In this document: positions 40,774-51,570 of the stretch, piece by piece | How the letters are laid out: each line of letters begins with the position of its first letter | Numbering within the stretch: position 1 is the stretch's first letter | Assembly: GCF_016862275.1 (NCBI RefSeq) | Contig: NZ_BOMQ01000017.1 | Coordinates: 124,001 to 188,000, forward strand | DNA from: Actinoplanes nipponensis | GTDB lineage: Bacteria; Actinomycetota; Actinomycetes; Mycobacteriales; Micromonosporaceae | Length of the DNA stretch: 64,000 nt | Reading direction: 5' to 3' | The notes under the pieces: model-generated | Seen by the model: the letters and a program-made list of their open reading frames with translations, nothing else | Databases searched by the model: none | Told to the model about the DNA's origin: nothing | Position numbers and translations under genes: made by a program

Positions 40774-42540
40774 TCAGCCGAGCAGCGCAGGCCCCGGCGC
40801 AAGATGCGTGGTGAGCCAGCTCACCGTCTCCCGCAGATACTCGGCCCGCGACGTCCGGTGCTGCAGCTCGTGCCCCTCGTCCGGGAAGAGCAGGTACTTG
40901 TGCGGCACCCCACGCTCCGCCAGCGCCGCCACCACCTGCTCCGCCTCGATCACCGGGACGTTGCTGTCGTTCTCGCCGTGCACCACCATCAGCGGCGTCT
41001 TCAGGTTGTCGATGCGGGTGATCGGGGACAGGTCGCGCAGCAGCTCCGCGTCCGCCACCGGGTCGCCGTACTTGGAGACCGCCGCCGCCGCGATCCACGG
41101 CTCCGTGTGCTCGTAGAAGGTCGCGAAGTTCGACATGCCGCACACGTCGATGCCGACCGCGAACATCGACGGGTACGTGGTCAGCGCGGCCAGCGTCAGG
41201 TAGCCGCCGTACGAGCGGCCCATGCAGCCCACCCGGGCCTCGTCGGCGACGCCCGTGGACACCAGGTACGACACGCAGGCTGCCACGTCGCCGATGGCCG
41301 CGTACCGCAGGGCGCCGTTGTCCGCGTTGACGAAGCTGCGCCCGAAGCCCGACGAGCCGCGCACGTTGGGGGCGAAGACCGCGATGCCCCGGTCCACCAG
41401 CGACTGGAACAGCGGCCCGTGGCCCGGCCGTTCCTGGGCCTCCGGGCCGCCGTGCAGCCACAGCACCGTCGGGTGCGGGCCCTCGCCGGCCGGCCGGAAC
41501 AGCCAGCCGCTGATCTCCAGGCCGTCGTGCGACGGGAAGCGGTGCAGCACCGGCCGGACCGCGTTCGGCGCCGGCTCCTCGACCGAGACCGGGTGCAGGT
41601 CGCCGTCGTACGTCCACACGCCGTGTGGCTGGCCCGGGCCCTCCGCGGTGAACGTGAGGGTGCTGCCGTCGTGGCACCAGGACACGCCGGAGACCACCGG
41701 GCCGGGCAGGTCGACCGTGGTGGCTGAGGTCGGCGTCAGGACGGTCAGTTCGGACTCGCCGCCGCGCACGTTCCAGAGCACCGCGATCGACCGGCCGTCG
41801 GCGGTCAGCGCGAAGGATTCCACCTCGGCGGTCTCCGACGAGGCCAGCACCTCGGCCCGGCCGTCGGCCACCCGGATCAGCACCGGCAGCTCGCCGGCGT
41901 CGCTGCGGGCGTACACCGCGCCGTCCGGGCCGAAACAGGCCTGCTCGCCGCTGGTCACGTACTCGTCGACGCCGGTCGTGAGATCGCGCACCGCGATGTG
42001 GCGACCGCCGCGCGGGCCGAGGCGCAGCAGCGCCCGGCTGCGGTCCGGCGCGACGTCGAAGAGGGCGACCAGTTCCGCAGTGGTGATCGTCTCCCGGGTG
42101 CCGTGCTCGGCGTCCACCAGCAGCGTGGTCTCCAGGTTCTCGGTCACCGCCAGCAGCGGCCGGCCGGGCAGCCAGCGCACGTTGTCCGCGCTGTCCGCGC
42201 CGAAGCCCGCCACCTGGTGCAGCGCCGAGCCGTCCGGGCGGACCAGCCACACCTCGGTGCGGGGGGCGCCGCCGGGGGCCAGCACGCAGGCGAGCCAGCC
42301 GCCGCCGGTGGACCAGTGCACCGAGACGACGGGGTGCTCGCCGGTGTCGACCAGGAAGGTCAGCTCGCTGCCGACCGGTTGCACCCACACCTTGGGTGAG
42401 CCGCTGCGGTCGGAGACGTACGCCACGTGCCGGCCATCGGGTGACGGGGTCGCCGACCAGCTGCCGGCGACCTCGGAGGGGAGGGAAATCCACCCCACGG
42501 GCAGCACGGTGACGTCGACACGGTTGAGCTGACCGGTCAT
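40774..42540 (-). CDS. S9 family prolyl oligopeptidase-type serine peptidase
   Basis: A 588-residue cytoplasmic peptidase of the acylaminoacyl-peptidase/DPP kind. A beta-propeller (about residues 15-335) precedes an alpha/beta-hydrolase domain (about 345-588). The nucleophile is Ser443 in GCMGRSYGGY, the acid lies in VVHGENDSNVP (Asp about 527), the His in PDEGHELQHR (about 560) and the oxyanion segment in LWLHGGPE. It cleaves short peptides, often with blocked N-termini. ATG 42540 is preceded by GGGAGG and lies 20 bases after the amidotransferase gene, so it belongs to the same operon as the ligase and amidotransferase. Confidence 0.88.
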   Translation of the reverse strand: MTGQLNRVDVTVLPVGWISLPSEVAGSWSATPSPDGRHVAYVSDRSGSPKVWVQPVGSELTFLVDTGEHPVVSVHWSTGGGWLACVLAPGGAPRTEVWLVRPDGSALHQVAGFGADSADNVRWLPGRPLLAVTENLETTLLVDAEHGTRETITTAELVALFDVAPDRSRALLRLGPRGGRHIAVRDLTTGVDEYVTSGEQACFGPDGAVYARSDAGELPVLIRVADGRAEVLASSETAEVESFALTADGRSIAVLWNVRGGESELTVLTPTSATTVDLPGPVVSGVSWCHDGSTLTFTAEGPGQPHGVWTYDGDLHPVSVEEPAPNAVRPVLHRFPSHDGLEISGWLFRPAGEGPHPTVLWLHGGPEAQERPGHGPLFQSLVDRGIAVFAPNVRGSSGFGRSFVNADNGALRYAAIGDVAACVSYLVSTGVADEARVGCMGRSYGGYLTLAALTTYPSMFAVGIDVCGMSNFATFYEHTEPWIAAAAVSKYGDPVADAELLRDLSPITRIDNLKTPLMVVHGENDSNVPVIEAEQVVAALAERGVPHKYLLFPDEGHELQHRTSRAEYLRETVSWLTTHLAPGPALLG

Positions 42541-42560
42541 ACGGGTCCTCCCTCGGCTTC

Positions 42561-44333
42561 CTAGATCCCCTTGTCCTGCAGCCACATCTCGAGCAGCGCC
42601 AGCTGCCACAACTGGTTCGCCCCGAGCGTGGTACGAGCAGTGTTCGGGTCGGCCAGTAGCGCGTCAACGTACTCCGGCCGGAACAGCCCGCGCGCCCGGG
42701 CCGCCGGCGCGTGCAGCGCGTCGCGCACCAGCTCCAGCATCGGGCCTTCCAGGTGCCGGATCCCGGGAACGGGGAAGTAGCCCTTGGTCCGGTCGATCAC
42801 CTCGTCCGGCACCACGCCGCGGGCCGCGTCCTTGAGCACGCCCTTGCCGCCGTGGGCCAGCTTGAGCTCGGGCGGGCAGGCGGCGGCCAGCTCCACCAGC
42901 TCGTGATCGAGGAACGGCACCCGCGCCTCCAGCCCCCACGCCATGGTCATGTTGTCGACCCGCTTGACCGGATCGTCGATGAGCATGACCTGCGAGTCCA
43001 GCCGCAACGCCGCGTCGACGCTGGTGGTGGCGCCCGGCCGGGCGAAGCCGGCCGCGACGAACTCGCGGCTGACGTCGGTGTCGAGCAGCCACTCCGGCGC
43101 GAGCTGGCGGGCCAGCTCGGCGTACGGGCGGTCGAAGAACTCCCGGGCGTACGCGTCCACGGCCTGCTCGCGCGGCACGTCGGCCAGCGGCGGGTACCAG
43201 CTGTAGCCGGCCAGGATCTCGTCCGCGCCCTGCCCGGACTGCACCACCTTGATGGTCTTGGAGACGTCCTCGCTGAGCAGGTTGAAGGCGATGCAGTCGT
43301 GGCTGACCATCGGCTCGCTCATCGCCGCGACGGTGCGCGCCACCGCCGGCAGGAACCGGTCGCGGCCGATCCGGATCTGGTGGTGGGTGGTGTCGAACTG
43401 CTTGGCGATGATGTCGGAGTAGGCGAACTCGTCGCCGCTCTCGCCGGCCGCCGATTCGAAGCCGATGCTGAACGTGGTCAGCCCGCGCTGGCCCTGCTCG
43501 GCCAGCAGCGCCACGATGTAGCTGGAGTCCAGCCCGCCGGAGAGCAGCACGCCGACCGGCACGTCGGCGACCATCCGCCGCTCGACCGCGGTGCGCAGCG
43601 ACTCGTGCACCGCCTCGGCCCACTCGGCGGCCGACCGGACCGAGGTGCGGGTGTGGTCGGCCTCCCAGTAGACGCGTTCGGTCGAGGTGCCGTCCGGCTC
43701 GATGATCCGGACCGTGGCCGGGGGCAGCTTGCGGATGCCGCTGACCATCGTGCGCGGCGCCGGCACCACCGAGTGGAACGTCATGTAGTGCTGCAGCGCC
43801 ACCTTGTCGATCGAGGTGTCGACGTCGCCGGCGGCGAGCAGGGCCGGCAGGGTGGACGCGAAGCGCAGCCGGCCCGGGGTCTCGGCCAGGTACATCGGCT
43901 TGATGCCGAGCCGGTCGCGGGCCAGCATGACCCGGCCGGTGGCGTGCTCGGCGACGGCGAAGGCGAACATGCCGAGGAAGTGCTTGACGCAGTCGGCGCC
44001 CCAGCGGTGGTACGCCTTGATGATCACCTCGGTGTCGGACGTGGAGGCGAAGGTGTAGCCGTAGCCGCGCAGCTCGTCGCGCAGCTGCTGGTAGTTGTAG
44101 ATGCAGCCGTTGAAGACCAGGGTCAGCCCGAGCTGTTCGTCGGTCATCGGCTGGGAGCCGGCGTCCGACAAGTCGATGATCTTGAGCCGGCGGTGGCCGA
44201 ACGCGATCGGGCCGCGCTGCCAGAGACCCTCGCCGTCAGGCCCGCGGGACTGCAGGCACGGCATCATCCGCCGGACGGCGTCACCGTCCGCTGCCTGGGC
44301 GTCGTACCGGAGTTCGCCGCCGATTCCACACAT
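42561..44333 (-). CDS. Asparagine-synthetase-like amidotransferase (NAGGN amidotransferase type)
   Basis: A 590-residue class II glutamine amidotransferase. Cys2 of MCGIGGELRY is the glutaminase nucleophile, with CLQSRGPDGEG, GHRRLKIIDLS and FNGCIYNYQQLR around the pocket. The synthetase half has the PP-loop LLSGGLDSSYIV (about 263) and SGQGADEILAGYSWYP. Overall it resembles the amidotransferase that amidates N-acetylglutaminylglutamine more than plain AsnB. It follows the ligase/ATP-grasp fusion after 67 bp, with GGAGGATC just upstream of the ATG, and precedes an S9 peptidase. The substrate, probably a peptide carboxylate, is inferred. Confidence 0.83.
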   Translation of the reverse strand: MCGIGGELRYDAQAADGDAVRRMMPCLQSRGPDGEGLWQRGPIAFGHRRLKIIDLSDAGSQPMTDEQLGLTLVFNGCIYNYQQLRDELRGYGYTFASTSDTEVIIKAYHRWGADCVKHFLGMFAFAVAEHATGRVMLARDRLGIKPMYLAETPGRLRFASTLPALLAAGDVDTSIDKVALQHYMTFHSVVPAPRTMVSGIRKLPPATVRIIEPDGTSTERVYWEADHTRTSVRSAAEWAEAVHESLRTAVERRMVADVPVGVLLSGGLDSSYIVALLAEQGQRGLTTFSIGFESAAGESGDEFAYSDIIAKQFDTTHHQIRIGRDRFLPAVARTVAAMSEPMVSHDCIAFNLLSEDVSKTIKVVQSGQGADEILAGYSWYPPLADVPREQAVDAYAREFFDRPYAELARQLAPEWLLDTDVSREFVAAGFARPGATTSVDAALRLDSQVMLIDDPVKRVDNMTMAWGLEARVPFLDHELVELAAACPPELKLAHGGKGVLKDAARGVVPDEVIDRTKGYFPVPGIRHLEGPMLELVRDALHAPAARARGLFRPEYVDALLADPNTARTTLGANQLWQLALLEMWLQDKGI

Positions 44334-44400
44334 GCCTGATCCTCCAAGTCGTTCAGGGTCTGCTGTTGCCGTTTCGGGGATGTGTCGCGGGTGTGAAGGT

Positions 44401-46995
44401 TCAGCCGAGCAGCCAGGTGTCCTTCGAGCCGCCGCCGCGCGAGGAGTTGACGATCATGCTGCCGGCGGGGGCGACCCGGGTCAGCGCGGCCGGCGCGACC
44501 ACCGACGTGCTGCCGGTGAAGACGAAGGCGCGCAGGTCGACGTGGCGCGGCGCGAGCTGGTGGCCGTCGAACACCGGGTGGGTGGAGAGGTTCACGACCT
44601 CCTGCGCCACCCAGCGGTGCGGCGCCGTGCGGATCTGCCGGCGGACCGCGGCCAGGTCCTCGGCCGAGGCGTGCGGGCCGATCACGATCCGGTCGCCGCC
44701 GTAGCCGTCGACCGGCTTGCAGACCAGCTCCTCGAGCCGGCCGAGCACGTGCTCGCGCTGCTCCGGGAGGCCGCACAGGTACGTCGGCACGTCGGCCAGC
44801 AGCGGCTTCTCGCCCAGGTAGTACTCGATCAGCTTGGGCACGTACGCGTACACGGCCTTGTCGTCGCCGATGCCGTTGCCCAGCGCATTGGCCAGCACGA
44901 CGGTGTCCGCGTGCAGGGCGGTGACCAGGCTCGGTCCCAGCGGCATCCCGTCCGCGCCGGGCGAGTGCACCAGGCTGTCCTCGCCCATCCGCAGGTAGAT
45001 CACGTCCACCGGGTGCTTGCGGCCGTTGCGGACCCGGTGCACCCGGCCCTCGTCGACCAGCAGCTCGGTGCTGCGGACCAGCGGCACACCCATCTCCTCG
45101 GCCAGCATCCGGTGCTCGAACCAGGCCGAGTCGTCCGGGCCCTGGCTGAGCACGACCACCGCCGGGTCGTCGCCGGCCGCCGGGCCGGCCGCGTCGCGCA
45201 GCGCGCGCAGCAGCAACTGCGGGGTCTCCTCGATGCTCAACAGGTCGTCGGGGCGGGGCAGCTCCGGCAGCACGGCCTCGGTGAGCCGGCGGTTCTGCAT
45301 CGCGTACCCGATGCCGGAGGGCACCCGCAGGTTGTCCTCCAGCACGCACCAGTTGCCCTCGCCGTCGCGGACCAGGTCGACCCCGGCCACCTGGGCGCGC
45401 ACGCCCGGCCGGCTGACCAGGGCGCCGCTGGGGCGCAGCTCCGGGGAGCCGTCGATGACCCACTCCGGCACGACGCCGTCGGCGACCACGGCCCGTTCGC
45501 CGTAGACGTCGTTGACGAAGGCGTCCAGGGCGCGGACCCGCTGGACCAGGCCGCCGCGCAGCTCCCGCCAGTCGGCCGCCGGCACCAGGCGGGGCACCAG
45601 GTCGAACGGGAAGAGCCGGGTCGCGGCCTCGCCGGCCACGCTGAAGGTGATCCCGCGGGCGCGCTGCTCGTCGTCGCGGGCGTCCTCGCGGCGGCGCAGC
45701 CCGGCCGGGCCGAGCGCGCTGAGCACGGTGACGATCCCCTGGTACGCCGGCACGACGTCCCCGTCCGGGAAGGCCTCGTCGCCGGCCGCCGCGTACGGGG
45801 TGAGCCCGGCCGGCACGGTCTGCCCGCTCGGGCCGAGGCCGGTCGCGCCGCCCCGGGTGTCGGCGACGAGCAGGTCGACCACGTCGGAGATGCGCCCGCG
45901 GCGGGTCATCGCGCGGCGCTGGCGGGACGCCGAGCTGCCCCGGCTGAGCGCCTGCACCGACAGGTCGAAGACCTGCTCCCAGTCGCCGAGCTCCTCCAGC
46001 TGCGGCCGCAGGTCGCCGACCAGCCGCTCGACGGCGACCGCGGCGGGCACCGGCACCGGCGAGCGCGGCAGGTCGAGCAGGTCGCCCTCCAGGCCGGAGC
46101 GGGCGGCCCGCCACATCGCGGCCCGGTGCAGCGGCGGCCGGGTCGCCACGATCGGCCGGCCCGCGCGGTAGTCCTGCCGGGCGCGCAACACGAGCCCGCG
46201 GAACAGGCCGGCCAGCAGCACCACGGTGTCGGCGTCCGGGCTGGAGTCGGTGACCCGCAGCTCGACGGTGGGCACGTGGGCCGACGGTCGGACGTCGAAA
46301 TAGACCATCTTGGGGTCGGTGATGGTGCCCGAGGCGATCAGGTCGGCGACCAGCGCGTCGTGGTCGGCGGCCGAGGTCACCGCGCCGCTGTCGCCGGCGG
46401 TCGGCCAGCGCATCCAGACCAGCGAGCGGACGCTGGCGTAGCCGCTGTCCTCACCCATCCAGTACGGCGAGCTCGCCGAGATGCCGAGCAGCACGGGCAG
46501 CGCCGGGGCCACCCGCTGCGCGATCGACACGGCCTCGTCCCGGTCGGGGATGCCGACGTGCACCTGGGCCCCGCAGATCAACTGTTCCCGGGCGAGCATC
46601 TGGTACTCGTCGAGCATCCGCCGGTACCGCGAGGTGGGCGTGACCGGCAGGGAGTCGAGGTCGACCAGCGGCACCGTGCCGGCGGCGACCAGGCCGAGTC
46701 CGAGCGACTCGGCGACGCCCACGGCCCGGCGGCGCAGCGAGACGATGCCCTCCCGCAGGTCGTCGAGCGTGGCCGCGACCGGGGTGTTCGTCTCCACCAC
46801 CGAGCGGTGCAGCTCCGCCGAGAAGTGGGCCTGGTCGAGCTGGTCCAGCACCTCCGGGGCGCGGGGCACGAGCTCCCTGGTCTTGAGATCGACGACGTGC
46901 AGCTCCTCCTCGACGCCGAGGGTGAGCCCGGTGCCGATGGCGCCGCTCACCTCCCGCGCTCCGTCATCCTCCGAGACCCTGAGTGACTCCGTCAT
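44401..46995 (-). CDS. Carboxylate-amine ligase (YbdK type) fused to circularly permuted ATP-grasp
   Basis: An 864-residue bifunctional ligase. Residues about 20-375 are a GCS2/YbdK-type glutamate-cysteine ligase fold: GLTLGVEEELHVVD, ELHRSVVETNTPV, CGAQVHVGIPD, SPYWMGEDSGYASVRSLVWMRWP. Residues about 395-864 are a circularly permuted type 2 ATP-grasp: YQGIVTVLSALGP, WCVLEDNLRVPSGIGYAMQNR, LVHSPGADGMPLGP, LANALGNGIGDDKAVYAYVP, CKPVDGYGGDRIVIGP and a C-terminal SSRGGGSKDTWLL. Both halves make amide bonds with ATP. It heads an operon with the amidotransferase and the S9 peptidase. The product is unknown. Confidence 0.87.
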   Translation of the reverse strand: MTESLRVSEDDGAREVSGAIGTGLTLGVEEELHVVDLKTRELVPRAPEVLDQLDQAHFSAELHRSVVETNTPVAATLDDLREGIVSLRRRAVGVAESLGLGLVAAGTVPLVDLDSLPVTPTSRYRRMLDEYQMLAREQLICGAQVHVGIPDRDEAVSIAQRVAPALPVLLGISASSPYWMGEDSGYASVRSLVWMRWPTAGDSGAVTSAADHDALVADLIASGTITDPKMVYFDVRPSAHVPTVELRVTDSSPDADTVVLLAGLFRGLVLRARQDYRAGRPIVATRPPLHRAAMWRAARSGLEGDLLDLPRSPVPVPAAVAVERLVGDLRPQLEELGDWEQVFDLSVQALSRGSSASRQRRAMTRRGRISDVVDLLVADTRGGATGLGPSGQTVPAGLTPYAAAGDEAFPDGDVVPAYQGIVTVLSALGPAGLRRREDARDDEQRARGITFSVAGEAATRLFPFDLVPRLVPAADWRELRGGLVQRVRALDAFVNDVYGERAVVADGVVPEWVIDGSPELRPSGALVSRPGVRAQVAGVDLVRDGEGNWCVLEDNLRVPSGIGYAMQNRRLTEAVLPELPRPDDLLSIEETPQLLLRALRDAAGPAAGDDPAVVVLSQGPDDSAWFEHRMLAEEMGVPLVRSTELLVDEGRVHRVRNGRKHPVDVIYLRMGEDSLVHSPGADGMPLGPSLVTALHADTVVLANALGNGIGDDKAVYAYVPKLIEYYLGEKPLLADVPTYLCGLPEQREHVLGRLEELVCKPVDGYGGDRIVIGPHASAEDLAAVRRQIRTAPHRWVAQEVVNLSTHPVFDGHQLAPRHVDLRAFVFTGSTSVVAPAALTRVAPAGSMIVNSSRGGGSKDTWLLG

Positions 46996-47309
46996 ACCTG
47001 CGACCGCCTATGTCCTCGTCCGTTGTCCGGAGCCTGACCAGCTCATGTGCCGAACCTGTGACGTGCCCATTTCCGGCGGGCACCAAGCATGACGATCCTG
47101 ACACCCGGGCCCCGGCGGCCGGGCCGGCGTGCGCGCAGCGTGCTCGCGGCTGCGCACAAAACCGGTTCACCGAGCCCGAACACGCCCTCGGTTGTGCAAT
47201 TACTCACCTGTGCTATGGCCCCCGGTGGCGCGGCCCCTACTCTCCGGACACCATTAACGAACGTTCGAGCGCAGGCGTTCGATGACGCATCACCTATGGG
47301 GAGGCAGTC
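46996..47309. other. Divergent gap between ligase and ppdK
   Basis: This 314-bp region has no gene-like frame. A 10-bp palindrome CGAACGTTCG at 47258-47267 is followed by a GCAGGCGTTCGATG segment. GGGGAGG at 47298-47304 is the ribosome site of the dikinase gene. Promoters for both divergent genes must lie here. Confidence 0.55.
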
Positions 47310-50003
<2,694 letters not shown>

Positions 50004-50021
50004 CGGGTAGGCTCCCGGGCC

Positions 50022-50717
50022 GTGCGACAAGCGATCGTCATCGGCAACACCGACGGCATCGGCCTGGCCCTGACCCGGCGGCTGCTCGCCGAGGGCTGGG
50101 CGGTGACCGGCCTGTCCCGGCGGGAGGCCACCCTCGAGCACGACCGGTACGTGCACGTGGCGTCGGACGTCACCGCGGCCCCGTACCGGGCGGACCTGGC
50201 CCGGGCGCTGACCGCGGCCGGCCGGGTTGATCTCTGCGTCTACGCCGCCGGCGTCGGGGAGCTGCTGGACCTCGACGACCTGGCCGCGCAGACCCGGGCC
50301 GTCGAGGTCAACCTGGTCGGGGCCGCGCGTACGGTCGAGGTCGTCGGGCCGCACCTGCTGGCGGCCGGCGCGGGGCACCTGATCGGCCTGTCCAGCCTGG
50401 CCGACGCGCTGATCTCGCCGGACGCCCCGGGCTACGCGGCGTCGAAGGCCGGCATGTCGACCTACCTGCTCTCGCTGCGCCCGGTGCTGGCCCGGCGCGG
50501 GGTGGCGGTGAGCACGGTCCGCTTCGGGTACGTCGACACGAAGCTGGCCCGGGGCCCGGTGCGACCCCTGATGATCAGCGTGGACCGGGCGGTCGACGTG
50601 CTGATGCGCTGCATCGACCGCCGCCCGGCGGTCGTCTCGTACCCGCGGCGGATGGCCCTGCTGATCGCGGCGGCGGCGCCGGCGGTCCGGCTGCGGGCCC
50701 GGTTGAGCAGGTCCTGA
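50022..50717 (+). CDS. Short-chain dehydrogenase/reductase
   Basis: A 231-residue classical SDR. The cofactor loop is IGNTDGIGLAL (about residues 7-17), a Ser-Arg-Arg after strand 2 (GLSRREAT) suggests NADPH, and the catalytic Ser lies in LIGLSSLAD with YAASKAGM (YxxxK) at about residues 140-147. The YRADLARALTAAGRVDLCVYAAGVG segment holds the NNAG-like AAG. GTG start, 18 bases after ppdK, so possibly cotranscribed. The substrate is unknown. Confidence 0.82.
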   Translation: MRQAIVIGNTDGIGLALTRRLLAEGWAVTGLSRREATLEHDRYVHVASDVTAAPYRADLARALTAAGRVDLCVYAAGVGELLDLDDLAAQTRAVEVNLVGAARTVEVVGPHLLAAGAGHLIGLSSLADALISPDAPGYAASKAGMSTYLLSLRPVLARRGVAVSTVRFGYVDTKLARGPVRPLMISVDRAVDVLMRCIDRRPAVVSYPRRMALLIAAAAPAVRLRARLSRS

Positions 50718-50772
50718 GACCGCCACGATCGCGGCGTGACGGGCGACCCCCGGGGCTGGATCGGCGCCCGCC

Positions 50773-51450
50773 TCACCGAGGAAGATCGGCGCGTCGGTCG
50801 AGTGCGGCCAGGACCTCGTCCAGGGACAGGTCGGTGGCGGTCGGCAGGAGGAGATCGGCGGCCGTGAAGCGGGCGTGGTCGGCATGCGGGTTCGGCACGG
50901 CCACGCAGCGCAGGCCGGCCGCGTGGGCCGCGGTCACGCCGTGTGCGGTGTCCTCGAACGCGACAGCGTCCTGCGCCTGGAGTCCGAGCCGGTCCAGGGA
51001 CAGCAGGTATACGGCCGGATCGGGCTTGTGCGCCGCCACCTCCTCGCCGGTCGCCAGCACCTCGAACCGCGTCCGCAGCCCGGCCTGATCCAGCATCGCG
51101 CCCACGTGGGAATGGGGGGAGCTGCTCGACACCGCCAGCCGAAGTCCCAGCTCCGCGGCCCGGTCCAGCCAGTCAACGATGCCCGGCGCGGGTTCCAGCG
51201 CCGCATTCAGCTCCGCCCGGTAGGCCATCCGTAGCGCGTGGCTGGAGCCGCGGTCGTAGGCCGGCCCGACCGCCGCGGCCAGCGCCGCGTAACGCGGCTC
51301 GTTCGCGTCACCGCCGTGGTCGGCGAAGAAGCCGGCCGGGTCGAGCTCGAGACCGTGCCGCAGCCACTCCCAACGCCAGCTCTCCAGCAGCGTGGTCTCC
51401 GTGTCCATCAGCAGACCGTCGAAGTCAAAGATCAGCGCCTTGATCGTCAC
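50773..51450 (-). CDS. HAD superfamily phosphatase (beta-phosphoglucomutase-like)
   Basis: A 225-residue subclass I HAD hydrolase. Motif I is ALIFDFDGLLMDTE (nucleophile Asp near residue 9), motif II AVSSSSPHSHV, the Lys is in VAAHKPDPAVYLL and motif III is VAFEDTAHGVTAAHAAGL. The cap-domain length and DGLLMDTE fit beta-phosphoglucomutase or 2-deoxyglucose-6-phosphatase-like enzymes. A phosphomutase acting on disaccharide-phosphorylase products is possible, but general sugar-phosphatase activity is as likely. GTG start. It lies just downstream of the alpha-1,3-glucanase terminator. Confidence 0.85.
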   Translation of the reverse strand: MTIKALIFDFDGLLMDTETTLLESWRWEWLRHGLELDPAGFFADHGGDANEPRYAALAAAVGPAYDRGSSHALRMAYRAELNAALEPAPGIVDWLDRAAELGLRLAVSSSSPHSHVGAMLDQAGLRTRFEVLATGEEVAAHKPDPAVYLLSLDRLGLQAQDAVAFEDTAHGVTAAHAAGLRCVAVPNPHADHARFTAADLLLPTATDLSLDEVLAALDRRADLPR

Positions 51451-51525
51451 AGCGACCAGTATCCCGGCAGCACCACCGGTCACCCCGACCGAGCCCGGCC
51501 GGGCTGCGGTCGTGGACGAACACAA

Positions 51526-51557
51526 GCGGCCCGTACCGGCACACCGGTACGGGCCGC
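51526..51557 (-). terminator. Terminator of the alpha-1,3-glucanase operon
   Basis: A perfect 14-bp stem (GCGGCCCGTACCGG/CCGGTACGGGCCGC) with a 4-base loop lies 13 bases after the last glucanase stop on the minus strand and is followed there by TTGTGTT. Confidence 0.88.
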
Positions 51558-51570
51558 AGGACGGCGGTGC

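Noticed and set aside
47258-47267. CGAACGTTCG upstream of ppdK as a LexA box
   Set aside because: Actinobacterial SOS boxes need CGAAC and GTTCG separated by four bases; here they abut, and ppdK is not a damage gene.
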